From NCBI GenBank assembly GCA_022605425.2, contig CM061246.1:1054001-1118000 (forward strand): a DNA stretch of 64,000 nt, read 5' to 3'. Within the stretch, counting starts at the first letter, position 1. Every line of letters begins with the position of its first letter. Shown piece after piece: positions 19,247 through 30,000 of this stretch. Made by a program: the position numbers and the translations under genes. The notes under the pieces are model-generated. The model was not told where the DNA came from. It ran no database searches and saw only the letters and a list, made by a program, of their open reading frames with translations. Source of the DNA: Hamiltosporidium tvaerminnensis (Eukaryota > Microsporidia > Dubosqiidae).

Positions 19247-20776
19247 TTATCTTGGTTTTGTTTCCTTTTTAAAATTTAAAAAATCTTTGAGTCTTTTTTC
19301 AAAATTATGAATTTCTTTTTGTATTTTTTTACGCTTTTCTTCATCTGTTTCGTTATTTAAATCATCGTGTAGTTTTTCTATATTTTTTTTGATATCAGAA
19401 ATAGGAAAAACAAAATCATTTTCGTCTTTTTTACCAGAAATTTTAGATTGTAAAATATCAATAATTTTCTTTTGCTTTTCAATCACAGAATTTTTCTTTT
19501 TGTTGCTTTCTCTATGATTAATAATTTCATTGCTAAGTACAACATATTCTTTCTTTAATTTTATACTTTTTTCCGTATATTTATTTAAGGATTCTGACAA
19601 AGAAACATTTTCATTTTGAATTTTTGTAATTTCACTTTCTAAAAAAGCCAATCTTTTATTTAATTCTTCATTTTTTCGATCAAAAATACTTTTTTCGTTT
19701 TTTAAATTTGAAATTTCATTTTCTAAAATCAAATTTCGTTCTTTCAATTTCAAATCCTTTGTTTCTTCGTTTTTCTTTGTATTTTTCAAATTTAAAATCG
19801 TTTCTTTCAATATTTTTAGACTTTCAAAAACATTTTTTTCGTTTAATTCAAATTCTTTTTGTAAAAATTTTCGTATTTCCATTTCAAATATTTTTCTCGT
19901 CTGTTTTTCCTTTGAAAGACTTTCTTTTGCTTCGAATTTAAACTTTTCTCTTTCTTCAATAAAACTTCCTTTCATTTCCATAAATTTATCAGAAATATAA
20001 CCACTCAACTCTTTCAATGAATTTTTACTTTCATTAAGTATTTTAATCAGCGGTTTAATTCTTTCATTTAAAAAAACCTGAGAATATTCTTTTCCAGAAC
20101 TTAGAAATTCCTCAATATTTTCAAAATTTCCAAACAAAATTAAAAATAAATCTTTCAACATTACTTTAGCTTCTGATACTCTCTTATTATTCAGAAGAAA
20201 AAATATTTTCCCAAAAATTTCTTTCATCTTTTCTTTACTCGATTCATTATTTGATTCCTTAATTACAATTTGATCAATTTTTTCATTTAAAGTAATAAAT
20301 AAGCCATAAATATTACTCAAATAAATATTTTCACCTTCATTTTGTATTTCATTTCCATGTTCTGAACAAGAACTTTCGATATCCAAAAAAGAATCAAATA
20401 AATTTGAAGACAAATCTATTTTAGAATATTTTAAAGCAGATAAATTTTCTTTAAAAGTATGACGTTTATCCGGATTATCAACCACCGCACTCGTAAAAAA
20501 ATGTTTTTTAATATTTTTCTCACTTTTAAATTCTTCAATATTTTCTTGTAATAAATCCACATAATCCTCATTTAAATTGTCATTAGATTTTTCTATATTT
20601 CTATTTGAAAGCATTTGTCCCATCTCTGTATTATTTTTATCCTTTTCTTCTAAAATTTGTTCTTTATTTCTACTTGAAAGCATTTGTCCCATCTCTGTAT
20701 TATTTTTATCCTTTTCTTCTAATAATTGTATTTTATTAGTATTTTCTTTGTTTTCAATGGGTGTCTCCAAATTCAT
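19247..20776 (-). CDS. Long coiled-coil protein of unknown function
   Basis: Intact 509-codon frame; start chosen at the ATG 4 nt after a CCC signal. No family recognised. Visible structure: residues 18-63 are a 23-residue direct repeat (EEKDKNNTEMGQMLS twice, with SRN or NRN after it); 90-230 is mixed charged sequence with a hydrophobic helix-like stretch (KVMLKDLFLILFGNF) that is probably not a membrane span; 260-440 is almost continuous heptad-rich coiled coil (EISNLKNEKSIFDRKNEELN, RLAFLESEITKIQNE); the C-terminus is charged (EKLHDDLNNETDEEKRKKI). Such a layout would suit a cytoskeletal, spindle-pole or vesicle-tether protein, but none of these is supported by a specific motif. Neighbours give no clue. 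Confidence 0.85.
   Translation of the reverse strand: MNLETPIENKENTNKIQLLEEKDKNNTEMGQMLSSRNKEQILEEKDKNNTEMGQMLSNRNIEKSNDNLNEDYVDLLQENIEEFKSEKNIKKHFFTSAVVDNPDKRHTFKENLSALKYSKIDLSSNLFDSFLDIESSCSEHGNEIQNEGENIYLSNIYGLFITLNEKIDQIVIKESNNESSKEKMKEIFGKIFFLLNNKRVSEAKVMLKDLFLILFGNFENIEEFLSSGKEYSQVFLNERIKPLIKILNESKNSLKELSGYISDKFMEMKGSFIEEREKFKFEAKESLSKEKQTRKIFEMEIRKFLQKEFELNEKNVFESLKILKETILNLKNTKKNEETKDLKLKERNLILENEISNLKNEKSIFDRKNEELNKRLAFLESEITKIQNENVSLSESLNKYTEKSIKLKKEYVVLSNEIINHRESNKKKNSVIEKQKKIIDILQSKISGKKDENDFVFPISDIKKNIEKLHDDLNNETDEEKRKKIQKEIHNFEKRLKDFLNFKKETKPR
20590..20725 (-). repeat. 69-bp direct repeat inside the coiled-coil gene
   Basis: GAAAGCATTTGTCCCATCTC starts at 20607 and again at 20676, 69 bp (23 codons) apart. 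The two units code for almost identical peptides near the N-terminus. The near identity at DNA level shows a recent duplication. Confidence 0.9.
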
Positions 20777-20780
20777 TTAT

Positions 20781-20783
20781 GGG
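20781..20783 (-). promoter_or_regulatory. CCC start signal of the coiled-coil gene
   Basis: On the minus strand AAACCC lies just 4 nt before the ATG. It supports the start and transcription of this otherwise unassigned gene. Confidence 0.45.
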
Positions 20784-20919
20784 TTTAAAATTTTTGAGTT
20801 TATTTTTTTTGTAAACTCATGAAAATGTAAAAAAAGTTTTAAACTTTTCAGTATTTCTAAAGAAAATACTCTTTGTTGAAATAAAGATTTTTTTTTAAAA
20901 TTACTTTAACTTTATAATA

Positions 20920-21080
20920 ATTATATAATAAAATTGGTTGGAAATTTCAAATGAATAAACAATGAAGAGAATATTTAACAGACTATAGGAAATAATAATT
21001 TTATAATAAAATTGGTTGGAAATTTCGAAGGAATAAACAATGGAGAGAATATTTAACAGACTTAAGGAAATAAGTATGAA
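20920..21080. repeat. 77-bp tandem duplication upstream of the coiled-coil gene
   Basis: AAATTGGTTGGAAATTTC is at 20931 and 21008, exactly 77 bp apart. The whole unit, including GAATAAACAATG and GAGAGAATATTTAACAGACT, is duplicated with few changes. It lies about 150 bp before the start of the minus-strand gene, so it may include upstream regulatory sequence. Confidence 0.85.
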
Positions 21081-21344
21081 GAAAATAAAAAAAATATGAT
21101 TTTTATTATTTTAGAATGTTTAAAGGAATGAATTGTTTTTGACTTATTATTTCCTTTATATTGAAATATTACTAAATTTATTTGGATTTTATAGAAATAT
21201 TTAATTTTAATATTCTAAATTTTTACAGGGTTTTATCAATTTGAATGCTTTTTTGATAAACAATATACAGATCCTAATATATTTTAGAATAGAAACCAGT
21301 ATTTTTATTTTAAATACATATTTATGACATAATGTGATACATTT

Positions 21345-21665
21345 TCCTAACTCTTCAGTATGTTTTTTTGACTCAAATCCTCTTCCTCGATCAAAAGAAA
21401 TTTTATCTTTAAGTACAATCATTGAATATATTTGTATTTGATTACAATTTATTAAATAATTCCAGGTCTTTGCTAAAGAAATATTTTTAAGTTCAATTAT
21501 AGAATTTTACTTTTGTTTAAATTGTACTGCAAAATTCTCAAGTTTTTGGGTTTGATTTCCGAAGAAAAATATTATAAGTTTAACTTATTATCTAAAATAA
21601 ATATATCAGGTCTATTATTCCACATTTTGACATCAGTTTTTATTCTTGTAAACTTCATTTTCAAG
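21345..21665 (-). pseudogene. R2-like LINE, copy E: short relic
   Basis: Minus-strand relic. Plus-strand blocks GACTCAAATCCTCTTCCTCG near 21370 and CTAAAATAAATATATCAGGT near 21592, plus TTTTGACATCAGTTTTTATT near 21625, match the corresponding positions of copy B. The segment between them has lost several hundred bases. What remains covers the RLE PD region and the FDRRRG-type segment after it. No working frame is left. It lies between two intact genes. Confidence 0.75.
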
Positions 21666-22087
21666 GGTTTGAAAATAATTATTTATACTTCATTGTGATG
21701 AATTGAATAAATATTTAAACGAAGGTGTAAACACCAAATATTTAATTTATTAAAATATAAATAAGGTCATGACTGTGTATATCTACAATTCACAATATTT
21801 TCCTTCTTTATGTTATCTAGATGATATTTAAGTCTCAAATGAAGCTTAAATATCATTTTTGGCTATTCTGATAATTTCCAATTTTATTTTTAGTTTTATT
21901 CTTTATAAATGAAGAGCACATAAAATAAATCAAAGCTTTTTGACCATAAAATCTTTACGTTTGCATTTTTTTAAGTGTAAAACATTATTTTAATTCAAGA
22001 ATCGCTTTTGTAAAAAAACAGGGGAATAAACATTAAAATTTTTTATAAAAAAATATTTTTATGTCTAAAAAAAATCAAATATTATCA
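21666..22087. other. Intergenic region upstream of the Cft2-like gene
   Basis: A+T-rich spacer. A short imperfect inverted pair (GATGATATTTAAG near 21820 and GCTTAAATATCATT near 21843) is visible; no gene seen. Confidence 0.4.
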
Positions 22088-22091
22088 CCCC
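22088..22091 (+). promoter_or_regulatory. CCCC start signal of the Cft2-like gene
   Basis: TATCACCCCG directly precedes the ATG, with one base between the CCCC and the start codon. It sets the start at 22093. Confidence 0.5.
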
Positions 22092-22092
22092 G

Positions 22093-23997
22093 ATGCCACT
22101 CATTAATGTTTTAAAAGCAAAATATTCTTCATCTTTTCTTATCGAGACAGAAGAAACTTCTTTTCTTTTCGACATTCCAGCTGATATTTATGGCTGCAAT
22201 CATTCTTTTTTAGATTTAAATAATAAAACAAAAAAAGATATAAAATTTATTTTACCAAACGTTGATTTTGAAAATATTGACAGCATTTTTATTTCCAATT
22301 CAAGGTCTTTGGGTGTATTTTTTATAGATAAAACGTTTAAAGGTAATATTTACATTACCGATCCCGTATATGAGCAGTTATTACTTAGACTAGAAGAATT
22401 GCAATCTTACTGTATTACTTATCAAGAATCAGATTCTGATTTAGAAAATATGGAACCTACGGGAAATTTAGATTTTAAAGAAAATATGGAAACTACACAA
22501 GAAAATAATTTTGATAAATCAAGAATTTTATTAGAAATAAAGAAATCAGAAAAGAAGGTGAAAAAATTTAAAAATAAAAAATTTAAATTGGTTTCAATAA
22601 GAGAAGCAAATGTATCATTTTTTAAAAAAAGAGTTGTAAAAATCAAATTTAATCAGAGAATATTTTTAGATGGGATTTGTATTGAATCCTTGTCTTCAAA
22701 TACTTATATTGGATGGACAAATTACTCAATGAAATATTTACGAGGCTGTGAAGAAAAAACAGCAAATTCTATTATTTATGTCAGTTCTATTTCGTACAAC
22801 AAGAGATTTTCTTTCGATTCACCAAAATTTACAGGCGATGTCATTTTTTTAAATCAAAACGACTTTAAAACCGAAAATCTATTTTTTAAACCAAAAAATA
22901 CAAAAACGGAAAAAGAAATATTTTTAGGAATTGAGATTTTTACTCAGCACATTCTTAATTTTTTAGACACAAAAAAAATTGTAATTTTGCCATCGGAAAT
23001 GACAACTTTATTCTTAGAAATAATTTTTCATATTTTTTCTATTTTACAAAAAAAAGGTAAAAACGTTCCTGTTTATGTTATTTCACCCATATTTGAAAAA
23101 TTTAATACGGTTGTTAATATTCAAAGTGAATGGTTAAATGATATTTTTCAAAAGACATCATATTTAGGCAATGAACCATTTCCTTTTAAGCATTTTAAGC
23201 CCTTCAATGTGATAAATAATTTTTCCAATTTAAGAAATCTAGAAGAACCTTCTTTGGTATTTTGTAGTTCAAATGAATTAAACTTTTTGAAAAATAATTT
23301 TACAATTGAAAATTATATAATTTGTAATGTAAATAATGCAATAAATTCTGACTATTGGATTGATGAAAATTTTACAGAAAATTTGATAGCTACGGATTTT
23401 TGTAAAAAAACAGGAAACCCTGAAGAATTAGATTCAAAACTAGAAGTAAATAAAACAATACCGCAATCATATGTCATACCTGGTTTAAATATTGATTTAA
23501 AAGATTGTGTAGTTCAGAAGAAAAAAGAAATAAAAAAAAGAGAAAATTCAGTTGTTGATAATTCGAAGCGAATTAAAAAAGTTAAAAAAGATAAAATAAA
23601 AAATTATGAAATAAAACTTGAAGCTACTTTAGAAGAAATTCGAGAAAAAAATAAAGAAAGTAAGATTTTTTGTACGACTGTTTACAAAAATATGATATAT
23701 TTAGATACAAGAAATTCCTACTTTGTTGAAGATTTTTGTAATTTTTATGACTTGGAAATTGAAGGAACAACTGATATATATTTTAAAGACGGATTTGCTT
23801 TTATTGACGGAATTTTAACAAATAATGATTTTGAAACACAGGAAAATATCAAAATAAAAATAAGAAATACAAAAAATTTCTTAAAACAACTGTTTTTAAC
23901 AGAAAAATATTTTGTAATAAATGATTGGTACATTTTTCCTGAAAAAAAATTTAAAATCAAACTTAATTTTGATAAAATATTTTTAGAAAAATTATAA
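22093..23997 (+). CDS. CFT2: CPSF100/Cft2-like inactive metallo-beta-lactamase protein (Integrator subunit 9-like possible)
   Basis: Likely the non-catalytic partner of the mRNA 3'-end endonuclease in the cleavage and polyadenylation factor. By eye the 634 residues follow the family from end to end: SSFLIETEETSFLFDIP (13-29) for the first strands; IDSIFISNSRSLGVFFI (62-78), where active enzymes carry HxHxDH, here without any histidine; GNIYITDPVYEQ (84-95); LSSNTYIGWTNYSM (200-213); VPVYVISPIFEKFN (325-338); and SEWLNDIF with NEPFPFKHFK (345-369), close to CPSF100's EWM and NPFQFRHL. A Lys/Glu-rich linker near 505-545 precedes a C-terminal domain (FAFIDGILTN). Missing metal ligands fit CPSF100 or IntS9. 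I prefer CPSF100 because it is general in eukaryotes, whereas Integrator is not known to me from fungi or microsporidia. Confidence 0.68.
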   Translation: MPLINVLKAKYSSSFLIETEETSFLFDIPADIYGCNHSFLDLNNKTKKDIKFILPNVDFENIDSIFISNSRSLGVFFIDKTFKGNIYITDPVYEQLLLRLEELQSYCITYQESDSDLENMEPTGNLDFKENMETTQENNFDKSRILLEIKKSEKKVKKFKNKKFKLVSIREANVSFFKKRVVKIKFNQRIFLDGICIESLSSNTYIGWTNYSMKYLRGCEEKTANSIIYVSSISYNKRFSFDSPKFTGDVIFLNQNDFKTENLFFKPKNTKTEKEIFLGIEIFTQHILNFLDTKKIVILPSEMTTLFLEIIFHIFSILQKKGKNVPVYVISPIFEKFNTVVNIQSEWLNDIFQKTSYLGNEPFPFKHFKPFNVINNFSNLRNLEEPSLVFCSSNELNFLKNNFTIENYIICNVNNAINSDYWIDENFTENLIATDFCKKTGNPEELDSKLEVNKTIPQSYVIPGLNIDLKDCVVQKKKEIKKRENSVVDNSKRIKKVKKDKIKNYEIKLEATLEEIREKNKESKIFCTTVYKNMIYLDTRNSYFVEDFCNFYDLEIEGTTDIYFKDGFAFIDGILTNNDFETQENIKIKIRNTKNFLKQLFLTEKYFVINDWYIFPEKKFKIKLNFDKIFLEKL

Positions 23998-24001
23998 TAA
24001 A
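23996..24001 (+). terminator. AATAAA overlapping the stop codon of the Cft2-like gene
   Basis: The stop TAA at 23995-23997 shares two bases with AATAAA. The Cdc5-like gene shows the same arrangement. Confidence 0.5.
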
Positions 24002-27000
24002 TTTTACATTCATAATCTTTTAATTTACTTAATTTTTATGCACATCTAGGACGGATTTTAAAGAAAAATTGCTAGGAAATCTACAGAAGTCTTGGGCACA
24101 CATAACTACAATAAATCTAAAGCCATATTCATAATCGGAAAACAAATAAGCGAAATATTAAAAAAACGAGAAAAAAAATAAATTTAATTGTGAAAACTCA
24201 TGCAAATCTCTATTTCCTCACAGAAGAATTATCAAATGTAAAAAAAAGAGAATAATTGTAAAATATGTTAATTAAATCAAAAAAATCTGAAGAAAGAGTA
24301 AAGAAGGAAAAAAAAAGTAAAAAATACATCAACTTAGATAAAAAACACAATTTTTATTTTCAAACAATAGAAATGAAAATCGATAAGCGTATAAAAATAC
24401 ATTTATTTTACATAATTCAGTTCTTTTTTTCCGTTTTTTACAAGATAAAAGTTTAAATCTTCGATTAATTTTTTAAATTTATTGATTTTAAAATTTATTT
24501 TCAAGAAATATTAAATAAAAACTTCGTAAATTTTAAATCATTGTCAAATAATACCTTAAAAAAAATCAGAAAACAGTCTTTTTTTTTCTAAAAATCTATT
24601 TTTTAAACCAATAACTAATTTATAGACAAATAAATATATTACATAATTTTTGGAAAAATATAAATTGTTTATTTGATTCGCCATATTTAGAGCGTATTCC
24701 TATTGTATAAATCATTTCCACTCGAGACAACATCTATGAATAAATAAATGTAATATTTTTAAAAACGAGAATATTCTTCCTCAGATACGTACGGATAGAA
24801 ACAAACCCGAATTCAGAATAAAAAAATTTTTATCTTAAATATTGCTTCAAATATGTGAAATCTATTTATTGGCGGCTTCTGTTTTAAAAACGTAGCAATA
24901 CAATTTGCAGTAATCTAACGAAATTGATATGCTATTCTATTTTTTTGAGAAATTTTGATTGTAAAAATGTCTCGTAAAAATCAAATAATAAATCGAAAAC
25001 GGGTGTTTAACGATGGAATTTCTCCTTAATGAATGGAAAACAACAATTTTATTTACTTGTGAAATTAAGCTTTAAATAATAAAATTTTTATTTGGTTTTA
25101 AAAATATGTAGGAGAGTATGAATTTTTATTTCAATTTTTTTTGCTTTCTAATCATATAAATTTATATGCGAAGAAAAGCATATGAGATCATTTTTGTATA
25201 GAAACTATTTTAGTACTTCAAAATGGGGTTTCGTGTATCGCAAGTAAACAAAAAAACAACGGATACAAGATTTACTATCTTATCCTTATTAGCAGGCTAG
25301 TTTTATACTTATTACAAGACTATTAGTCTTTCAGTACACTTTAGAAAGAAGAAAGATCAAAGAAGAACTGTTCACCGAAAAATTCGATTAAAAAGAAATC
25401 AGCCAAGTTTGATCTGATGAAGCATATTTAGCTGAAGTAAAAATTATGTTTGTTAATCAAAAAATAGAATGCGAAAAATTGACCTAGCAACACATTAAAA
25501 TACATCGTGGCGTTCTTTAGGTATTAAATGGCCCTAAAAAGGATCTGAAGAAGAAAAATATATTTTGGAGAACACTATGATATTAAAATTTTCTAATCAA
25601 GAAATTAAATTTCAGAATATTTGCATTGTATATGATAAGTGATTCGGTTCAATAAATGTTTTTTTATTACACCCAAAATATTTTCTTTGTTTAAATCTTC
25701 AATTGTTTGTAGGTGGGAAAGAAATGGTATAATTATTTTCAAATAACTCCTATTAATTTTTCTAGATTTTTTTTAACATAATGTTATATCACTTATAAAA
25801 TTTTTCAGATATATTCTCGTTTAATAACTGATAAAATTAATCGAATCCCTGAATCAATATACAGATTATTGAAATCTAGGATAAAATTATTTTTTTATTA
25901 TTTAAATTAGAATATGAGAACTTTGTCAAAAATAGAATAACTTGCATTAATTACAAATATTAATCAATTGTTTTGCCTAAAATGCATCAGCAAAAACAAT
26001 TGAGTTCGAATAATATCAAAGAACATATTATTTTAGTAAAAAAACAATACAAATGTACTACTAAAGAAAGTAATCATATGAATTATTAAATTTACTTAAT
26101 ATAAATAAAGCAGGGGATTTAATCATAGAAGAGGTAGGATATTTTTAGGTATTCAACCGATTTAATCTTAAAATCTTGATTTTTCATAAAAAACATTTTA
26201 AAATCTTCAAGAAGCTGTCGTGACATAATAAAATTGATCAAGGCAATTAGAATACCAATGTTATTTTGTTTACATACCAGGTAGATTATTTTTGAAATAT
26301 ATGTTTAAAGATACATATGAATTGGTTCTAGGTGGGAAATGAAATATGCAAATAACTAAAGAATATCTTACAAGACTAAATTTACTCTAAAAAAGCCCGA
26401 ATTTTCTTTCTTGTCATAGGTACGCAATTATTTTTTTTATCATAATTTGCCTAGTATTATTCTAAATTTGCATTCGAGTCTTTTTTTCGATTTACTAATA
26501 ATTTATATTGTAATAGAGTATACTATTTAATAATTATCTTTTCAACATTATCATTTTACAAGAATAATTTGATGCTATCCTTTATAAGAATTTCATAAAA
26601 ATATATTATAATAAAGATTTTTGCCTTAAAATAGTTTCCAAACTATTATCTCTAAAAAACTGATATCCTTGTAAAATTTATTAAGAATACATCCTTTTTT
26701 TGTAGAAATATAACATATATTGAAGTCGTTTAAACCTTTAAAAAAACACACAATGAATTGTTTTCCTAGGAATAGACATATACCATAATTCTAATCGGTA
26801 AAGTCGAATTTTTTACTATCAAAGTTTGAAAGTTATATAAAAAATCTATTTATTAAGAATAAAAACCACTTAGGAAGATAAAGTATTTTTAGTAAACCAT
26901 CCCATTACAAATATTTTATCGCATTTTAAAAGCATTCAATAGAGACTTTAAAAAAAATACAGAATTGGATTTTGATCACAATTTTTTATGATATAACCTA

Positions 27001-30000
27001 ATAAGCTAAATTAAGTATATTGAAAAATCAATGTTAAGTTTAAATCAGTATTATGGAGAGAAATGTAGAAGATTAATTAAAAATATGATTTATGCAGAAA
27101 TTTTACTACATCAGCATAGAGCAATTAAAATAATGTCTTTAATACCAGAAACTGTAGTTTAGATTCAAATATTGTATAGAAAAAACCCCGAAAATTTTAA
27201 ATTTCTAAAAATGAGAACCAAAAGAACATTAAGATTTATATCATAATAGCCATTGAGCGTATAAATTATACATCTAACATCTAAAAGATTCAAAAAAAAG
27301 TATCAAAGTGTGCAAAAAAAATTCATGATTTTTTCAATGACTTCAGTATAAACAATTTTAGTAAGACAAACTGCTTTCATAAAATACTTCATGAAAGGTA
27401 GAAGGAATGAAATCTTATTCATTGAAACATTTTACCATGTTAGCAGTATAGCGTTATGGAATTTTTCAGTATTTTTAGCGTATAAATCCAAGTTTTTTTT
27501 AATATAATACTAAATACCGATTTAAGTCAACGTAAATAATTTCGACTACATATATTTATTCATACATATTGCTAAAAAATAGTCGGTTACGTAGCTGATA
27601 TATTATAAAGATAACCATTTACTGAGCCATAAGAAAATTAAAAATCTAAAATCTACTTATGCATACGGAATAATTTTTATGTGAATGCGTTTATAATGAA
27701 AACAACAAATTCTAGCACCATTGAAAGCCATATAATCAGCAACTTTATATGATATACACACTCTAAAATATTACACCGATTTCGATTCTAACAACATAGT
27801 TAATCCTTTTTCGTATACAGATTCTGTTAGAATCTCAATAAATTTCCTCTTACAATCCCATTAGATCTGATAATTTTTGTATATCAACAAGGAAACTTTA
27901 TTCTAATTTTCAAATAAAAATTTATTTTATAATGTATTTTTGAAGCCAAATGCGATATTAGAGTTTATCAAGAGCAATAAACTAAAAAATATAGATCCAC
28001 AAACCATTGCTTAAGATTATTGACGAATGTTTTCTTACACGCATAAGCTCTTGTATCTTTAGCAAGAATGCTGGCCATTTTTAATGCTTAGGCTCTTGAA
28101 TTCTAGCAGGAATATTTTAACGAATATTGATGGTTTACTTTTTCAAAATTGACTTATTCATCAGTACTCATTATTTTAAATAAAGTTCGTAAGCATCAAA
28201 CGCGGGATTTATAGTAAAAACTGGAACTTTGAACACCGAAATTTTGAGAGTTTGAAGAAAAGAAATTTTACTTTTACGCCAAATTAATCTTTTAAAGAAT
28301 TTCTAGAATATTAGAGCGATAGTATACATAGATCTATAGTAGACCCACTATTTAATTTTACTTCAATAATTTCGACATTTCACATAAAATATATCTAAAA
28401 GTGTCTAGAAATTATTTAAATTTATTGTCACGTTTTTCCAACCGTCTTATAATAATTTTAGAAAAAAACTACAAGCGATAGAAGCTTTGTTTAATATATT
28501 GGGCTTTGCGTTCTCAAGTTATTTTTCTCTTGAATAATTTAATTGCCAGTTCTATACAAACATTCAGTGAAAATATTAAAATCTAGAATTTCGGATGAAA
28601 TATATACTTTTAAAAACTAGATTGAGCTGACCTTTTCATGTTGATTTTAATGCAATGTTCAAAATATTTTTTTGTATATTAGAATCCGAAAAATTTGTAT
28701 ATTAAATATATTTTATATCTACCAACCGATTCAAACATACAAAATTTTGGTCAATTATCCCAAAAAAATCCAATTTTTTTGATCTTTTTGCAGCAAAATA
28801 GCTTCGAATATTGTTTTTTTTAAAAAAAATAACATAATTGATTACATACATCAAATTATGGTTTTACCTCCAAATCTTACATAAAAGTAAAATTTCTTCT
28901 TTTGAAAATCACTTATGAAACTTTGGAAATATATAAATTTCTCAGACATATTTTTTATTAGATTAATTTGTATACACATGGTCATAAAATGTTATTCATG
29001 TTTCGACGCTTCTGATTGAACCAATTTTCGATTTTTAAATATATAAGAATAAATTTTATTTGAATTTTTAGATTCCATTACAAAAACATTTGTAGTTATG
29101 TTATTTTCGTAACTTTAGAAAAATCATACATTACAGTTATTTAAAAATCATATTAACAACATAGATTAATTCAAACATCTTTATATTATTCATAGTAATC
29201 AAATGCTAATCAAGGCTCAGCAAAGAAAAAACAGAATCTTGCTACAGAGCAATTAGAAATTTAATGTAGATTTAAAGTCTAAAAAACATATACCATACTT
29301 CTTATATCTTCTGATATATTAATTTGTTTACAGTGCTTATACATATTATTAAAAAAGTAAACTCGATATTCTCCATTCTTCTGTATCTCATTTTATTTCT
29401 TAGATCATCTTGAGAATTACCTTATATTTCTTACAAAACATACTAAACATGTATAGCTTATATCAGATAAAATAGACTTGCATTTTTTATATTAAGGTCA
29501 AATTTTCGTAAGAATAAGAAGCTACCGGAATAAAATTATAAGATGAAAATTTTAAGTGTTTATAGTATGTCGAATGAAACAAAAAAGCAGTTAAAAATAT
29601 CCAAACTCGGAAAATAAATCTTTAATTAATATAAAAGCAGAAAAAATAGATGATAATTTTTTCAGCAAAAATCAATGAAACACTTATTTTGAATCAATCT
29701 CTTTGTAATACTTATGTATGATTTTAATTATAACTTTCAGGCAGTAAAAATATATTTTTATCAAGAAATTATATATTAGAAAAACATCTTAAGTTAAATT
29801 TTTCAAATGTTTCATTTCTAATCAAAAGAAAATTCAAAATATTTTTTCTAACAAACAAAAATCGTCATATAAAAAACGTTAAAGCAAGTCAAGTACGCAA
29901 TAAATAATTTTTCAATAACATATTACAAAAACAACCTTTTTAATTGAACAAAAAACTACATTTAAAAATATCTTAATTTTTCTCTATATAAGGTATAATT

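Noticed and set aside
24265-24456. 63-codon lysine-rich frame
   Set aside because: It is the composition expected from A-rich DNA; there is no CCC signal and no recognisable motif.
25320-25580. Coding-like peptide fragments (SDEAYLAEVKIMFVNQK) suggesting a transposase
   Set aside because: Stops interrupt it every 20-30 codons and I could not match it to a transposase motif beyond a few residues.
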